A stretch of 64,000 nucleotides of DNA from Nicotiana tabacum (taxonomy: Eukaryota; Streptophyta; Magnoliopsida; Solanales; Solanaceae), in assembly GCF_000715075.1 (NCBI RefSeq), contig NC_134097.1, positions 69,411,190 to 69,475,189 of the forward strand, given 5' to 3'. How positions within the stretch are numbered: the stretch's first letter is position 1; each line of letters opens with the position of its first letter. Shown here piece after piece: positions 1-10,783 of the stretch. Below the pieces are notes generated by a model that saw only the letters and a list, made by a program, of their open reading frames with translations, ran no database searches and was not told where the DNA came from. Position numbers and translations under genes: made by a program.

Positions 1-252
1 GGGTTCTTCAATTGGAATGTCTCTCAAGAATCGGAGAGCTCGAGACAGGTCTTTCTCCTTGACTGCTTCCTCGTACTCTTGCCACTCCCTTAAAGCTCTA
101 ATTTTTGGGCGACGATGGCTTTTCCTATCATAGAATTGAGGAGAATACACCCGGCAAGGAGTTGGAATAGTAAACGCATTTGGGTAAGAGGTTAAATTAT
201 GCAGGGGTGTCATGGCAGACCAATTCGGAGGAGAAAAACGAAGTGGCATCAT
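1..252 (-). CDS. partial unrecognised gene, possible first exon of an organelle-targeted protein
   Basis: The minus strand is open for 84 codons from an ATG-ATG pair at 252-247 to the window edge, so the product continues outside. An in-frame TAG lies further upstream near 288-296. The first ~45 residues are rich in Ser, Pro, Thr and Asn and poor in acidic residues, which suits a transit peptide. After that comes a charged, helix-prone stretch containing RALREWQEYEEAVKEKDLSR. This looks like genuine protein rather than a TE shadow, because composition and charge pattern change as in plastid precursors. I do not recognise the family. It could also be a pseudogene piece, because TE-derived repeat sequence starts only ~100 bp upstream. 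An intron boundary or further exons cannot be seen. Confidence 0.4.
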   Translation of the reverse strand, partial: MMPLRFSPPNWSAMTPLHNLTSYPNAFTIPTPCRVYSPQFYDRKSHRRPKIRALREWQEYEEAVKEKDLSRALRFLRDIPIEEP

Positions 253-349
253 CGTTTTGTTGTTTTGTGGATGAACGTTACCGCGGGAGGACTAGCATCT
301 CCTTCATCAACCTCAACTGTACTGTTGGACCATGTCCGGATCCTTTTCT

Positions 350-495
350 GCCGGGCTGGTCTTAAAAACGGGACAAATTGAAAAGTAGCCACTTTTAACC
401 CTTGATATTATTATTTAGCCAAGATTTAAAAAGCTAGCTATTTTTTTTATACGAAAAAAATATTTTGGATAAAAAGTCCCTCGGCTAAAAGTACA
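350..495. repeat. direct repeat copy A (~145 bp)
   Basis: This segment matches 2101-2241 in the same orientation, with both copies running from a gctgg/gctga start through aaaaacgggacaaattgaaa to ggctaaaagtac / agctaaaagtac. It is AT-rich and non-coding. The second copy interrupts a retrotransposon gag ORF, so the unit behaves like a mobile repeat or a terminal piece of one. I cannot assign a class because no inverted ends or clear target duplications are visible. Confidence 0.5.
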
Positions 496-661
496 CGTAA
501 AATGACGCAGTTGAATTTATTGCGTGGTTTATGGACAAGCAAATTGATTTGATCTTAAAATAATAAATAAATTAAATAAAAATATAATACTTAGCAATAA
601 AATCGAGATAAATAGCGGATAGCCTAGTTCGGGAGCAGGGCTTCCAAAGGCAACAAGAAGA
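496..661. other. AT-rich stretch, no feature
   Basis: No coding potential or recognisable repeat was seen in this stretch between the first 145-bp direct repeat and the SINE target duplication. Confidence 0.4.
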
Positions 662-675
662 ACAGTGTTAAACAG

Positions 676-678
<3 letters not shown>

Positions 679-706
<28 letters not shown>

Positions 707-814
707 CCAGTGAAATTCCACTAATGGGGTCTGGAGAGGTGTAGTGTGTTACCCCTACCCCGAAGGGATAGAGAGGCTGTTTCCGAAAGACCCTCGGCTC
801 AAAAGAACAAAAAG
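679..814 (-). mobile_element. 5'-truncated SINE, Solanaceae TS/SolS type
   Basis: Read on the minus strand, the sequence has the familiar Solanaceae SINE body (gagccgagggtc, then ctctccagaccccatt) and ends in a (GTT)n tail, seen as (CAA)n at about 679-708 on the plus strand. It is flanked by a 17-bp target duplication, 662-678 and 815-831, with one mismatch (acagtg versus acaatg). The 136-bp length and the absence of a tRNA-like A/B-box head indicate 5' truncation, as expected from LINE-driven retroposition. The family name is from memory and not verified. Confidence 0.7.
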
Positions 815-831
815 ACAATGTTAAACAGAAA

Positions 832-2105
832 ATAAAATATTATTTAGCTTGAGAATAATGTGTAGCATAAGTTTGTCAGAGATTTTGTGTCCTACAATGG
901 TTGTTGAAGTCACTATTTATAGCTATACTTAGGGAACAAGATCCTAGGATCAAGCCTATTTTAAATGACAATAAAGGGGGGTCATTAATAAATATGTAAT
1001 GTCATGCCATGAATGCGAAAATTCTCTGCAACTACTCCCTCCGGTCCAAAATAAGTGATTTTTTAGTTGTTTTCACACATATTAAGAATTCACCTTTTAA
1101 TATTAATTAGTAATGAAATTCACCATATTAACCTTTACTATCTCTTCACATAAACACTCATAATACATACTCCAACATTAATTATGCCAAGGGCAATATA
1201 GGAAAAAAATAATTAATTCATTCTTGAAATCTGGAAAAATCACTTATTTTGGACCACAAGAAAAAAGCTAAAAAATTACTTATTTTGGACCGGAGGGAGT
1301 ACTGCATATTTAATACTGAAGAATATTCTCCATTAAATGTCATCCGAAGACAAACATTCGTTTGCTTCCGTTGACTGCGTTCCATTCGAGATCTACGCGA
1401 TACCAATCGAAACTCTTGTCCTTAGTCTTGGTTCCTACTTACTTCATCTTCCGTCTGCCTCAAGTGCCACATATCATGTAATCATTCGAGCATTTAATAT
1501 AAACTAATTTTACCTTATACAGATAGCCCCCCTGCTTTTCGGTGACACATCTTTTTGTCATCGAGAAGTTGGTAAAGATTCCTTTCTTGGCGAGAAATTT
1601 TCTGAACCCTTCTGAAAAGTTTCTGACGATTGATAAGACACATGTCTCCTCGCATTTAATGCTCCAAACACATGTTACTCCATGATTTAACAATATTTTT
1701 GCCGGTTCTCGAGGTAATCATGGCCACAATTTTAGCTGCCTATATCTTTACTTATATGCCTCATTCTTGCTCTTTCACTTCCAACAACTTCATAAACCTT
1801 CTTAACTTCTTTGCACTTAACTCCATCCTGCTTTCATCTCTCTTTGTTCTTCGAAAACTCTATCATCTTCTTCTCATATGGCTTCTCATACTAATTCTTC
1901 TAAGAACTCTGGTCTTCTCTTCGGTGCGAGCCCGAAGAGGAGCAAAGATAAAGAGGTTGATGTTGATACTGATCCTCCCACGGTGAGCACCATCATCCCC
2001 AAACATCTGAACACTGGCAATGACTTCGAAGAGAAGTTCCTCACTTCAAACCCTCGAACTTGGGCTATTAGTAAATATTCTTCTTTTATTCGTCCTTTAC
2101 TGCCT
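832..2105 (+). mobile_element. LTR-retrotransposon fragment (LTR/leader plus start of gag)
   Basis: A stretch with LTR character (TATTTATA near 911-918, ATTAAATG-rich U3-like sequence, then a pyrimidine-rich leader near 1780-1877) leads directly into a gag-like ORF at 1878. A Stowaway MITE interrupts it at 1035-1299. The piece stops where the second 145-bp repeat begins near 2101. The other LTR, primer site and pol are absent. Sense-strand orientation follows from the ORF. Exact ends cannot be set. Confidence 0.5.
1035..1299. mobile_element. Stowaway MITE 1
   Basis: Terminal inverted repeats begin CTCCCTCCGGTCCAAAATAA and pair with ttattttggaccggagggag at the right end. The element is flanked by TA on both sides (1033-1034 and 1300-1301), the Tc1/mariner target duplication. 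It is 265 bp long, AT-rich and has no ORF. It lies inside the LTR-like fragment and is therefore younger than it. Confidence 0.88.
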
Positions 2106-2111
2106 GGCTGA
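1878..2111 (+). pseudogene. N-terminal fragment of a retrotransposon gag-like protein
   Basis: The ORF begins at an ATG after a pyrimidine-rich leader and codes for a Ser/Lys-rich start followed by an acidic turn and a segment with FEEKFLTSNPRTW. This resembles the beginning of gag-like proteins of large Solanaceae LTR elements (from memory). The reading frame is lost at about 2101-2111, where the 145-bp repeat starts, so only ~75 residues remain. No zinc knuckle or pol domain follows. Confidence 0.45.
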
Positions 2112-2241
2112 TTTTAAAAACGGGACAAATTGAAAAATAGCCACTTTTAACCCTTGATACTATAATTTGGCCAAGAATTAAAAGCTAGTTTTTTTTTACG
2201 AAAAAAACATTTGGATAAAAAGTCCCCCAGCTAAAAGTACA
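2101..2241. repeat. direct repeat copy B (~145 bp)
   Basis: This is the second copy of the repeat at 350-495, with roughly 85-90% identity by eye. It starts inside a gag-like ORF and ends at agctaaaagtac. Confidence 0.5.
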
Positions 2242-3497
2242 GAAAGCAAATGACATTTATAAGTTCAAACTCTAAGAATTATTTCTCAATCTGAAATTTT
2301 TCTATATGTAAAAACCCAGCACCATATGTTGGAGTTCGAACTTTTAGGATTGAAAAAATGATTACTAAAGTTTGAACATTTATTAGTTCAAAACCCATGA
2401 TTTGTTCATAAACTTTACAAATTCTCTCAAGATGAAACTCTAACATACTATGCAGAAGTTCAAACACAATCTTAGATTTGTTGTCACTTTTCCCTTTTAT
2501 TTACTATGCACAAAATCCTTTTTATTCATTTGCGTATTATTTAACTTCGCTATATTTCTGCACATTGATTTCAATGAACTAATAATGCATTAAAGCATTT
2601 AATATACTTTTAAGTACTCATAACTAGGGGTGGCAAACGGACAGATTAGATCGGATATGGACGAGTCAAAAATAGATAATATAAAAATGTATAAATTATC
2701 CGACTTGCCTTTACATTAAGATATCACCGTCTTAGAATCCACTAGCACGCACAATTTGGAAACAAATAATCAGCATTATCACGTTATAGTAGCTCTCATC
2801 AAACAATCAATATCGACCATCTGTCTATTGAATGAATAATTAAATTCCAGTCATCCTATTGAATGTTACAATTACTGTAAGCAACTATTGATTTCACATA
2901 ATATTATTGAATTATCAAATATACGTTTGGGTTGAATAGGTATTGAAATTGTTGGGGGCTTTAAAGTAAAAATTAGTAAGCGTAGCCACATTTTGGGTCG
3001 GCTATTAGAGTTTAACCAGTATTTAAAATATAAGGGAAAAATAACAAATTATTAATGCAAAAATAAAATTTGGACAAAAATACTCATACTTAAAACACGA
3101 AAAAACTCCAGAAATGGTACAATGAGAATAATGATTCTCTTGTAAAGTCCCAAGCCAATTGACTTATTGTAACACCGTAAAGGTGGAGGAAGAAAGGAAC
3201 AATGGTGATTAATAGTGGTTTTTGATGGCATCAATATAGTTTTTTGAGAAGGAGACAGGGAGTTGGTGGTGCCAAAATTTTAGCATAGTGTTAATTTAAA
3301 GTCCAGTGTAACACTATGTTTGCATTAGATTAGATTGTCTACATCATATCCTTTGGGGTATTTTCTTTCTCCGAATCTTACGTAAAGATGAGATGTTTTG
3401 TACACCAGACTGTCTTTTTTTATATTTTAAGTCCAATAATCTTTCGCATAGTTCGAACCTAAAGAGTTTTAGTTCATGATTTTTTTCGTAGACTTTA
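2242..3497. other. intergenic, no gene found
   Basis: This AT-rich stretch holds only short shadow ORFs. At 2629-2645 there is a taggggtggcaaacgg motif resembling one terminus of a hAT-type element, but no matching inverted end was found, so no element is called. Confidence 0.5.
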
Positions 3498-3506
3498 AAC
3501 TTCATA
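3498..3506. repeat. MULE-1 left target-site duplication
   Basis: The sequence aacttcata directly precedes the left terminal inverted repeat. The same 9 bp follow the right terminus at 18707-18715 without mismatch. Nine base pairs is the classic Mutator-superfamily length. Confidence 0.93.
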
Positions 3507-3634
3507 GGCCAAATACATATACAGAGACACTTAAAGTTGCCAAAAAATCCCATTTAGACACTTGAACTTAGCTTTGTTCCAATTGAGCACAATACTATAT
3601 TCATAACTATACTTATTAGGCACAACTAGCTGAC
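3507..3634 (+). repeat. MULE-1 left terminal inverted repeat
   Basis: It pairs as reverse complement with 18579-18706 over ~128 bp, with scattered mismatches and small indels, through the shared core tattaggcacaac and agctgact. Confidence 0.88.
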
Positions 3635-4205
3635 TACTCGGTCAGGTGTTATATTAAGTGAAGCGCGTGTTTGTAAGAGCAACTGACTTGAAAAGCTAAC
3701 TAATTAAAAAACACCAACTGTTTTAATACGCCACATCAGATTCTAAATAGGCACAAAATTAAAAGATCTGTTCATTACTAAGTAGGCACCCATTCTCTCT
3801 CCCCGTTAACCCCAATTGAAGAATGGCGATTAGAGGTCTGAAAAATCCCTAGAAAAATTCCATCAATTACCTTCGATTCTTACTGTATTTCCAATTTATT
3901 CTCTTCGATTTATCACCAAAATCATCTTTTGTTTTGTACGTTGTGGGTTTTATGGTTATTTACGGTTGATTTGCGGAAGTTATCAATTACGATATGAAGA
4001 TTCGAGTTGGTTTTTTGGGAAGACTGTCAACGACTAATGTTATTGGACTATATATGACTCAAGAGCCCTTTAAGTATCATGCATTGATCAATTTAAGGGT
4101 TTTTAAAATTCTCTGTAAAGTTAGGGTTTTTTTTTTGGATTTTCCTTCGAAATATTCTGTCAGCTTTTGGTGATATATTTTTGGGGTTTTCTTTGAGAAA
4201 ATATT
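3635..4205 (+). other. MULE-1 5' untranslated region
   Basis: This AT-rich, non-coding stretch lies between the left TIR and the first transposase ATG. It probably carries the MULE promoter and leader. No convincing TATA box was chosen. Confidence 0.4.
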
Positions 4206-4339
4206 ATGGATGATTATATTATAACATGCTTTCACTATGGGGGTTCATTTATCAATGATGGGGGGCCTAGCATATGTTGGGGAAAAGGAACCCGAAACAG
4301 TTTTTCCTATTGATAAAGACCATTTTTCGATGATGGAAC
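4206..4339 (+). pseudogene. MULE transposase, N-terminal fragment
   Basis: An ATG at 4206 opens a frame reading CFHYGGSF, the HYGG-type start seen in MULE transposases with an N-terminal PB1-like domain. A 1-bp frame change near 4250 moves the reading into the frame that contains AYVGEKEPE and continues to 4339. There the 5-bp target site ggaac and a solo LTR interrupt the gene. The same frame resumes at 16876 once the insertion is discounted. Assignment rests on the motif order recalled from MULE proteins and on the surrounding TIR structure. Confidence 0.65.
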
Positions 4340-5056
4340 TGTCGCGCCCCCTTTTCCTCGCGAAATCGGGTTTACGACATTCTGGTTGGGGCAACTCTTT
4401 CCATTTGGGAAAGGGGGTTTGCATTTTTGAAGAGTCGCCACCTAATGATTTAAGGTGTGTTAGGTCACCTATGGGGTTCATTTATAACTACGTTTGGTAA
4501 CCAGAGATAGGGTAAGGGCTTGAAATTATCCTAAGGGGAAGGTGTTAAGCACCCCTCAGGATCCACTAGTGTGGTTCCCGGCCAAACAGTTTTTGTGAAT
4601 TTGTACAATTAGCAAATAAACAAGTATGGCTCAAATAGTAGGGGATTTAAGTTTAAGAACACAGATGTTTGGAAAGCAGTTATTGAGAGCAAGATTTTGA
4701 AAAGAATTACAATCTAAGCATATTTGGGAATGTAAAGGGGGTGTCCTAGGTTTGTTTATAATATGGATCACATCAATGCAATACCCGGTATGACACGCCT
4801 CAAAGAGGGGCTATACGTGGTATTAACGCACCGGTCATCATATCCATATCTACCATTTCCCCACCCGTTAAGGTAATTAAAGCAAGGGTTGGTCTCGACT
4901 CCTATTGTATGTTGTTACCCGTCCCTTCCTATCAGTCCAGGAGGAATTTAGGACTCTTATCCTAGAAAGAGGGTTCTAGGCAGACCCTCAAGTTTAAAGG
5001 TAAAATGCTAAGGCGGCATATAATAAACAAGTAGGACTTCAATTAAGGGGAGCATG

Positions 5057-7038
5057 TGTCACGACCCATTTTCTAAACAAGCCGGGACCGGCACTCGATC
5101 ACTAAACCTGACCGAGCGAACCATCTCTGCTGATCAAATCTATTATAACTTCAAACTTTATATGAAACAAGTTAATACTCCAACCAAATACTTTTGATTA
5201 ATGTAAATATTTAAATAAATCAACTCCAAAACTTTATACGTACTAACTACCAAATTTATGCTAAGTTATTATAATAAAAAAAACATCTAAATCTTAACCC
5301 ATTGACTATGTCTATGAAGCCTCTACTGATAAACTGACGCACTGCTCAGGACATGAGATTTCCTGGCCAGGTCTCTAACTAAACAAAGAAATAGCTAAAT
5401 GAAAATGACTCTAAGAATACTCCACGAACAAAAGCGGAGCTCACCAATATCACTGGAAGGGAAGGAAATCCTAACTTGTAACCTGCTCGCCTGCAAATCC
5501 AGTTCCTACGTTGTACCGCAGACCAACGTAGGTTCCCAAAAGAGAATGTCAGTACCATCCACTGTACTCAGTGAGTCTCAACAACAGGGGGAGAAACTTT
5601 AATAACATATACGTTACAAGCAAAGGTTCTAAATGCATGTAAAACATAAACTTATAAGAATAATTCTAAAATAATTGCATAATAGCAATTTATGAATATT
5701 CTAAAAGAAATTCTTTTCCTTTTTCTTTCTTTGAAAAAAAAATACTTCACTTTATACTTTGGGAGTTTCAACTATCCTGACTTAATTCTGTCTCAGTCAT
5801 CGTGTGATCGGCACGGGTTCGATCCCAACCTGATCGAATAGGCCCAATCCACGAGGTGTCACTCGCTTCATGGTTCTCAACGCTCATGTATCATACCTTA
5901 GCATGGCTAAGTAAATTCTCAGCAACGAGACCATCGGCTCGTATGCTCCCTACTTTGGCACAAGTAGTTTCAGGAAGTCAACGCCTTGGTCAGGACCCTC
6001 GGCCTGGACGATGACCCCTTCTCAGAATAAAGGATACTCCCCAAAAATATTTTCTTTCTAAAACTTCTTCTTGTGACTTTTCAAGTCTAAATCTTTTCTT
6101 TATAGAACATTATGTACATGCTCATATTGGTGTCCTTAAATGTAAAGCATGGCATAAGAATGAAATAAACATATAAAAAATATTTTCAAAGATTCTCTTC
6201 TTCATAATTTTCAACATGAAAATAACATATAAGAACAACACAAAAATCTGAAAATTTAAGCACATATAGCGTAATAGATCATCTAAACTTTTGCTAGAAC
6301 AAATTCTACATTAATGGGTACTCACTCGCTCTAATTAAATAAAGATAAACTCTTTTAAGCAATTCATCAAACACCTTGTATGCGTGCTTTTGTGAGTTAA
6401 ACCACTTTAGTAAAGGGTTATATCAACTCACCTCAAAACTCCTTGAGCCAATACGTAGACCCCAGTCCAATTGACACCAGTCAAACAATCGATTCTACAA
6501 CAACCGGTGTATTTTGATCAATTTTAAAGTACTACACCTAATTATGAAATTTATTGATGATATAGAGGAAGAAGGGATTTAGCTATTCAATTCTTACCTA
6601 TTACTACTGTAGGGTAATTGACAATAAGGGATTTTACATACCTGAGTTCAAGAATAAGTGAGTTGTGAAGAACCCTAGTATTTTTCGTTGCCTGCGTGCT
6701 CGGTTTCGTGAGCGAACAGAACTTAGTGTTCTGTTTTTTTTTCGTGGCCTCTGCTTTCTGCTTTTCACGATGGAAGTTTTTTGGTTAAGGCTTCAAGAGC
6801 CTTTGTCTTTAAGTGCCCATTTTATGGGGTTTTTTAGGCCCTTTTCCCTTTTTCTTTTTTTTGTAACTAATAATTAATGATACCCACCTTTAATAAATAA
6901 TAATATTTTCCTAATTGTATATCCAATTATTTATGAGTGTGTGTGTATATATTCACTATTAACAAGAAAAATAATAATAATAATTTAATTCTATAATTAG
7001 TGTATCTTGAAACTATTATAAATTTGAGGAGTGTTACA
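5057..7038 (-). repeat. chromovirus 3' LTR
   Basis: On the minus strand this is the downstream LTR, next to the polypurine tract. It has TG...CA termini and matches 10784-12766 nearly base for base. The ORFs it contains (near 5399 and 6665) recur at the same LTR positions in the other copy and are not genes. Confidence 0.92.
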
Positions 7039-7052
7039 ATCTTCCCTCCTTA
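7039..7052 (-). other. polypurine tract of the chromovirus
   Basis: On the minus strand the sequence reads taaggagggaagat immediately before the 3' LTR, the expected plus-strand priming site. Confidence 0.75.
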
Positions 7053-7539
7053 AAAACATTCGTCCTCGAATGTTGCTAGGCCCTTATTCTTAAGTTAACA
7101 ATCATTCCTTAGGTCCTTGAACCTCTTAAATTTTCTTAGCACTACTCACTTTTCCAAGGGACTTAACGTTTTTGGCTAGCTCCCTAAATTTTCAAAATTT
7201 TCGGTAGAGTTTTCCTTGTAAATTAGACTATCCAAAAAAATATCTCTGTCACAAATACCACAACTACACCAACAACAACCAAATATACCATAACAGGCCA
7301 TTCATAGGCACCATACACAACCCATAGATTAATTACTCACACTCCTGCAAGGAGGTACCACAATAACTAACAATTATCTGAAGCACAACACTTTAGCAAA
7401 AGTAAATCATTTTAATGAATTAAATATACTCTAGCGTAAACTAAATCACTACAACAACTAAATATAATCTAGGAAGGACATAAACACTTGCTAACTTGTA
7501 TTTAATAAATGGAATATAAATGTAACACCGAACTTAGGT
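7053..7539 (-). other. chromovirus 3' untranslated region
   Basis: Non-coding sequence between the end of the gag-pol ORF and the polypurine tract. Nothing else was seen here. Confidence 0.6.
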
Positions 7540-10329
7540 TCACATACCTTTTTCCTCAAATAAATATGGATATTTCTTTCTCATATCTTTCTCGACCTCC
7601 CATGTAGCCTCTTTTGAATCATGATTACTCCACAAAACTTTTACCGATGCTAAATCTTTTGTTCTCAACTTTCTTACTTGCCTATCGAGAATTTCTATAG
7701 GTACCTCTTCATAAATCAAGCCTTCTTTAATTTCTATAGTATCAGCAGGTATTATATGCGACTCATCATGAATGTACTTTCTAAGCATAGACACATGAAA
7801 GACAGGATGAATAGAGGACAACTCAATGGGTAGCGCTAGCTTATAAGCCACGTTTCCTTTCTTTTCTAGAATTTCATAAGGTCCGATAAATCTAGGGCTA
7901 AGTTTCCCTTTCTTACCAAACCTCATAACTCCTTTCATTGGTGAAACTTTCAAAAACACCTTATCACCAACCATGAGCTCTAACTCACGATGCCTCTTGT
8001 CAGAATAAGACTTTTGACGACTCTGAGCCGCTTTAAGTCTTTCTCTAATTAGCTGAACTTTCTCCAAGGCCTCACAAACAAACTCTGGACCAATCAACGA
8101 CACCTCTGCTGGTTCAAACCAACCCACCGGAGACCTACATCTCCGCCCATACAATGCTTCATATGGAGCCATACCAATGTTGGCTTGGTAGCTGTTATTG
8201 TAAACAAATTCTATAAGTGGCAAGTGATCATCCCAATTACCTCCAAAATCTATAACACACGCACGCATCATATATTCGAGAGTCTGAATGGTCCTTTCTG
8301 CCTGGCCATCGGTCTGTGGATACTTGTTCTTAATGGTAACTTTATTCAACTGCTGATAGTCGACACACATTCTGAGAGACCCATCTTTCTTTTTGATAAA
8401 CAGGATCGGGGCACCCCACGGTGAAACACTCGGCCTGATGAAGCCCTTGTCAAGAAGGTCTTTCAACTGTTCTCTCAACTCATTAAGTTCTGCTGGAGCC
8501 ATCCTATAGGGAGGTATAGATATGGGCTGAGTGCCTGGCATGAGATCAATGCCGAAGTCTATGATTCTTTCGGGAGGAAGTCCAGGAAGGTCATCTGGGA
8601 AAACTTCTGGAAATTCTCTAACAATTGGCACTGACTGAAGAGCTGGTGGTTCTAATTCTGGATTAATAATGTGAGCCAAATAGGCGAGACACCCCTTACC
8701 GATCATTCGTTGTGCCTTAAGATAAGAAATAAACTTACCTACAAGCGATGCTGAACTACCCTTCCACTCTAAAACTTCTTCATTTGGAAATTGGAACCTG
8801 ACTATCTTGGCATGACAATCTAACATGGCATAACAGGAAGACAACCAATCCATACCCATGATCACATCAAAATCCACCATTTCTAACTCTATGAGATCAG
8901 CTTTGGTGTTGCGACCTTGGACTGAAACTATACAGCCTCTATAGACTCTGGTGACTTTCACTGACTCGCCAACTGGAGTAGATACTAGGAATGGCTCACT
9001 AAGTTGTTCAGGTTCTAGTCCGAGGTTAATTGCAAAGTATGGAGTCACATATGAAAATGTTGAACCTGGATCCATTATGGCATAAGCATTATGTGAGCAG
9101 ACTAAAAGTATACCTGTAATAACTTCTGCAGATGCCTCTGCACTCTGACGATCAAGTGTAGCAAATAAACGGGGTTGTCCCCCTCCCTGAGTAACTCGGT
9201 CTGCACCTCTGCCTGCTCCATGCCCGGACTGATTATGAGAACCACGAGCCTGAGGTGGTGCAACTGCAGTAGCTGAGGAACTAGAAGGACGAGTTGATCC
9301 ACTACTGAACTTACGTTGCAACTTTGGGCAGTTGGCTTTTATATGACCAATGTCTCCATAATGGTAGCAACCATGAAACCCGAGCTTGCACTGACCTGAA
9401 TGTTGCCGCTTATATGTTCCACAAAGACTTTGCTGGTGTGAATGTTGCTCAGCATGACTCTGGCTATGTGAGGATGATGTCCTAAAATTCTGATTCTGGC
9501 GAGACTGATTTCCATTACTCTGAGTACGTCTGAAGGAAGACCCACCACCTGACTGATGACTAAACTGAGCTGGTGCTAATGACTCCTTATTAGAGGAATT
9601 CCTTCCGCCTCCGCTGGATGTACCATTAAACCTACCCGTTGTCCGGGATTTCTTGTTATGCTCTTTCTCTTCTCTCCTTTGTTGTCTGTCTTTTTCTAAG
9701 TGCTTGGCGAACCCCACAATAGATGAGAAAGATGTCATTCCTACCGCTGCAGCTGATGTCGTATCCTTAATGTGGTAAGCCAAACCGCCAACAAACCTGC
9801 GAATCTTTGCTTCTTCTGTCTTAACCATGTGAGGAGCATGCTTAGCTAACCTTATGAATTCCATGTAGTACTCTTGTACACTTTTATTCCCTTGCGTGAG
9901 CTGTTCGAACTCTGTAGCCTTAGCTGCTATATCCTCTTCTGGGATAAAGTTAGCCATGAAGGCCTCTTCAAATTCTTCCCAAGTAGGTGGACCATCATCT
10001 TCATCTCTCTCTTTTTCCCACATCTCAAACCAAGCGCCAGCCACATCTCTAAGCTGGTAAGCAGCCAGCTCCACAGCTTTGTCATCAAATACTTTCATCA
10101 CTCGGAGGGCTTTCTTAACACCCTCCATCCATAACATTGGATCTTCATCAACTATAGAACCATGGAACACTTGAGGACTCAACTTCAGAAATTCATTCAC
10201 TCTTGAGGGCTCAGAATTGTTCTGCCTATTTGTTTGAGGTGGAATCTTATCTCTTTTCTCGTTCTGGTTGGCCATAAAGGCCTTAAACATCTCCATAACA
10301 CTGTTGACTGCACTGAACATCTGACCCAC
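7540..10329 (-). CDS. chromovirus gag-protease-partial RT/integrase fusion polyprotein (929 aa)
   Basis: One uninterrupted ORF. A retrotransposon gag domain spans about residues 60-200. It is followed by a Ser/Gln-rich linker and a zinc knuckle near 325 whose second cysteine is tyrosine ([14 protein letters not shown]). The aspartic protease active site DPGS is near 418. RT begins near 605 ([15 protein letters not shown], then CVDYQQLNK). At about residue 671 (position ~8317) it jumps in frame from the first RT motifs straight to the end of the integrase core ([11 protein letters not shown]). The YVDD box, RNase H, integrase zinc finger and the two catalytic Asp residues are missing. The integrase C-terminal GPY-type region (~800-835) and a chromodomain-like tail (~870-925) are intact. 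The true gag start lies upstream in other frames (10283-10570). Likely a translatable but non-autonomous protein. Confidence 0.85.
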   Translation of the reverse strand: MGQMFSAVNSVMEMFKAFMANQNEKRDKIPPQTNRQNNSEPSRVNEFLKLSPQVFHGSIVDEDPMLWMEGVKKALRVMKVFDDKAVELAAYQLRDVAGAWFEMWEKERDEDDGPPTWEEFEEAFMANFIPEEDIAAKATEFEQLTQGNKSVQEYYMEFIRLAKHAPHMVKTEEAKIRRFVGGLAYHIKDTTSAAAVGMTSFSSIVGFAKHLEKDRQQRREEKEHNKKSRTTGRFNGTSSGGGRNSSNKESLAPAQFSHQSGGGSSFRRTQSNGNQSRQNQNFRTSSSHSQSHAEQHSHQQSLCGTYKRQHSGQCKLGFHGCYHYGDIGHIKANCPKLQRKFSSGSTRPSSSSATAVAPPQARGSHNQSGHGAGRGADRVTQGGGQPRLFATLDRQSAEASAEVITGILLVCSHNAYAIMDPGSTFSYVTPYFAINLGLEPEQLSEPFLVSTPVGESVKVTRVYRGCIVSVQGRNTKADLIELEMVDFDVIMGMDWLSSCYAMLDCHAKIVRFQFPNEEVLEWKGSSASLVGKFISYLKAQRMIGKGCLAYLAHIINPELEPPALQSVPIVREFPEVFPDDLPGLPPERIIDFGIDLMPGTQPISIPPYRMAPAELNELREQLKDLLDKGFIRPSVSPWGAPILFIKKKDGSLRMCVDYQQLNKVTIKNKYPQTDGQAERTIQTLEYMMRACVIDFGGNWDDHLPLIEFVYNNSYQANIGMAPYEALYGRRCRSPVGWFEPAEVSLIGPEFVCEALEKVQLIRERLKAAQSRQKSYSDKRHRELELMVGDKVFLKVSPMKGVMRFGKKGKLSPRFIGPYEILEKKGNVAYKLALPIELSSIHPVFHVSMLRKYIHDESHIIPADTIEIKEGLIYEEVPIEILDRQVRKLRTKDLASVKVLWSNHDSKEATWEVEKDMRKKYPYLFEEKGM

Positions 10330-10570
10330 CTCTGGGATATAGTTGTTTGAGTCGGAGCTGCTGTTGGGGTTGGGGTTGGATCCTGAGGTACTTGCTCATC
10401 ATGCTCCACCCCTTCTTCATGTTCAACCTGGGGTACTTGAACCCCCTTGTGGATTTACCCTTCCTTTTCTGAGTTCGAGCCTTTTTAGTTATGCCTTGAG
10501 CCACAATAGTAGCAATAGTTTCTTGAGCAGCATCCGGAGTGTCGGTGTCAGAGTTGCGAGTACGAGCCAT
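10283..10570 (-). pseudogene. frameshifted N-terminus of chromovirus gag
   Basis: An ATG at 10570 opens MARTRNSDTDTPDAAQE, the usual type of gag start for this group. The frame drifts out near 10437. A second frame (containing [13 protein letters not shown], about 10400-10345) bridges to the main 929-aa ORF, so two frame changes separate start and body. The native gag-pol could therefore not be translated as one chain from this copy unless initiation moved to the internal Met at 10329. Confidence 0.65.
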
Positions 10571-10766
10571 TTCTGCGAGTTTTGGAGAAAAGAATACATT
10601 AGATAATTTCTTAGAGGTAGGCTCTACTGCACGATCTAAAGTATGAAAAAAAAAGATTTTTCCTAAATACTTGTAGCCTCCTGTTTATAAGTACGGCGCA
10701 CTTCATACACATAAACAAGACTCTACTAACACAGTTTCATAGACCCCTAGGACTCCATAAACCTTA

Positions 10767-10779
10767 GGCTCTGATACCA
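10767..10779 (-). other. primer-binding site, initiator tRNA-Met type
   Basis: On the minus strand the sequence TGGTATCAGAGCC lies four bases inside the 5' LTR. It is the standard complement of the 3' end of initiator tRNA-Met used by chromoviruses. Confidence 0.9.
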
Positions 10780-10783
10780 AGTT

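Noticed and set aside
624..818. Minus-strand ORF with a poly-Cys run
   Set aside because: It is a translation of the (CAA)n tail of a SINE, not a gene.
2629..2720. taggggtggcaaacgg, a possible hAT terminus
   Set aside because: No inverted partner end or 8-bp duplication was found within several kilobases.
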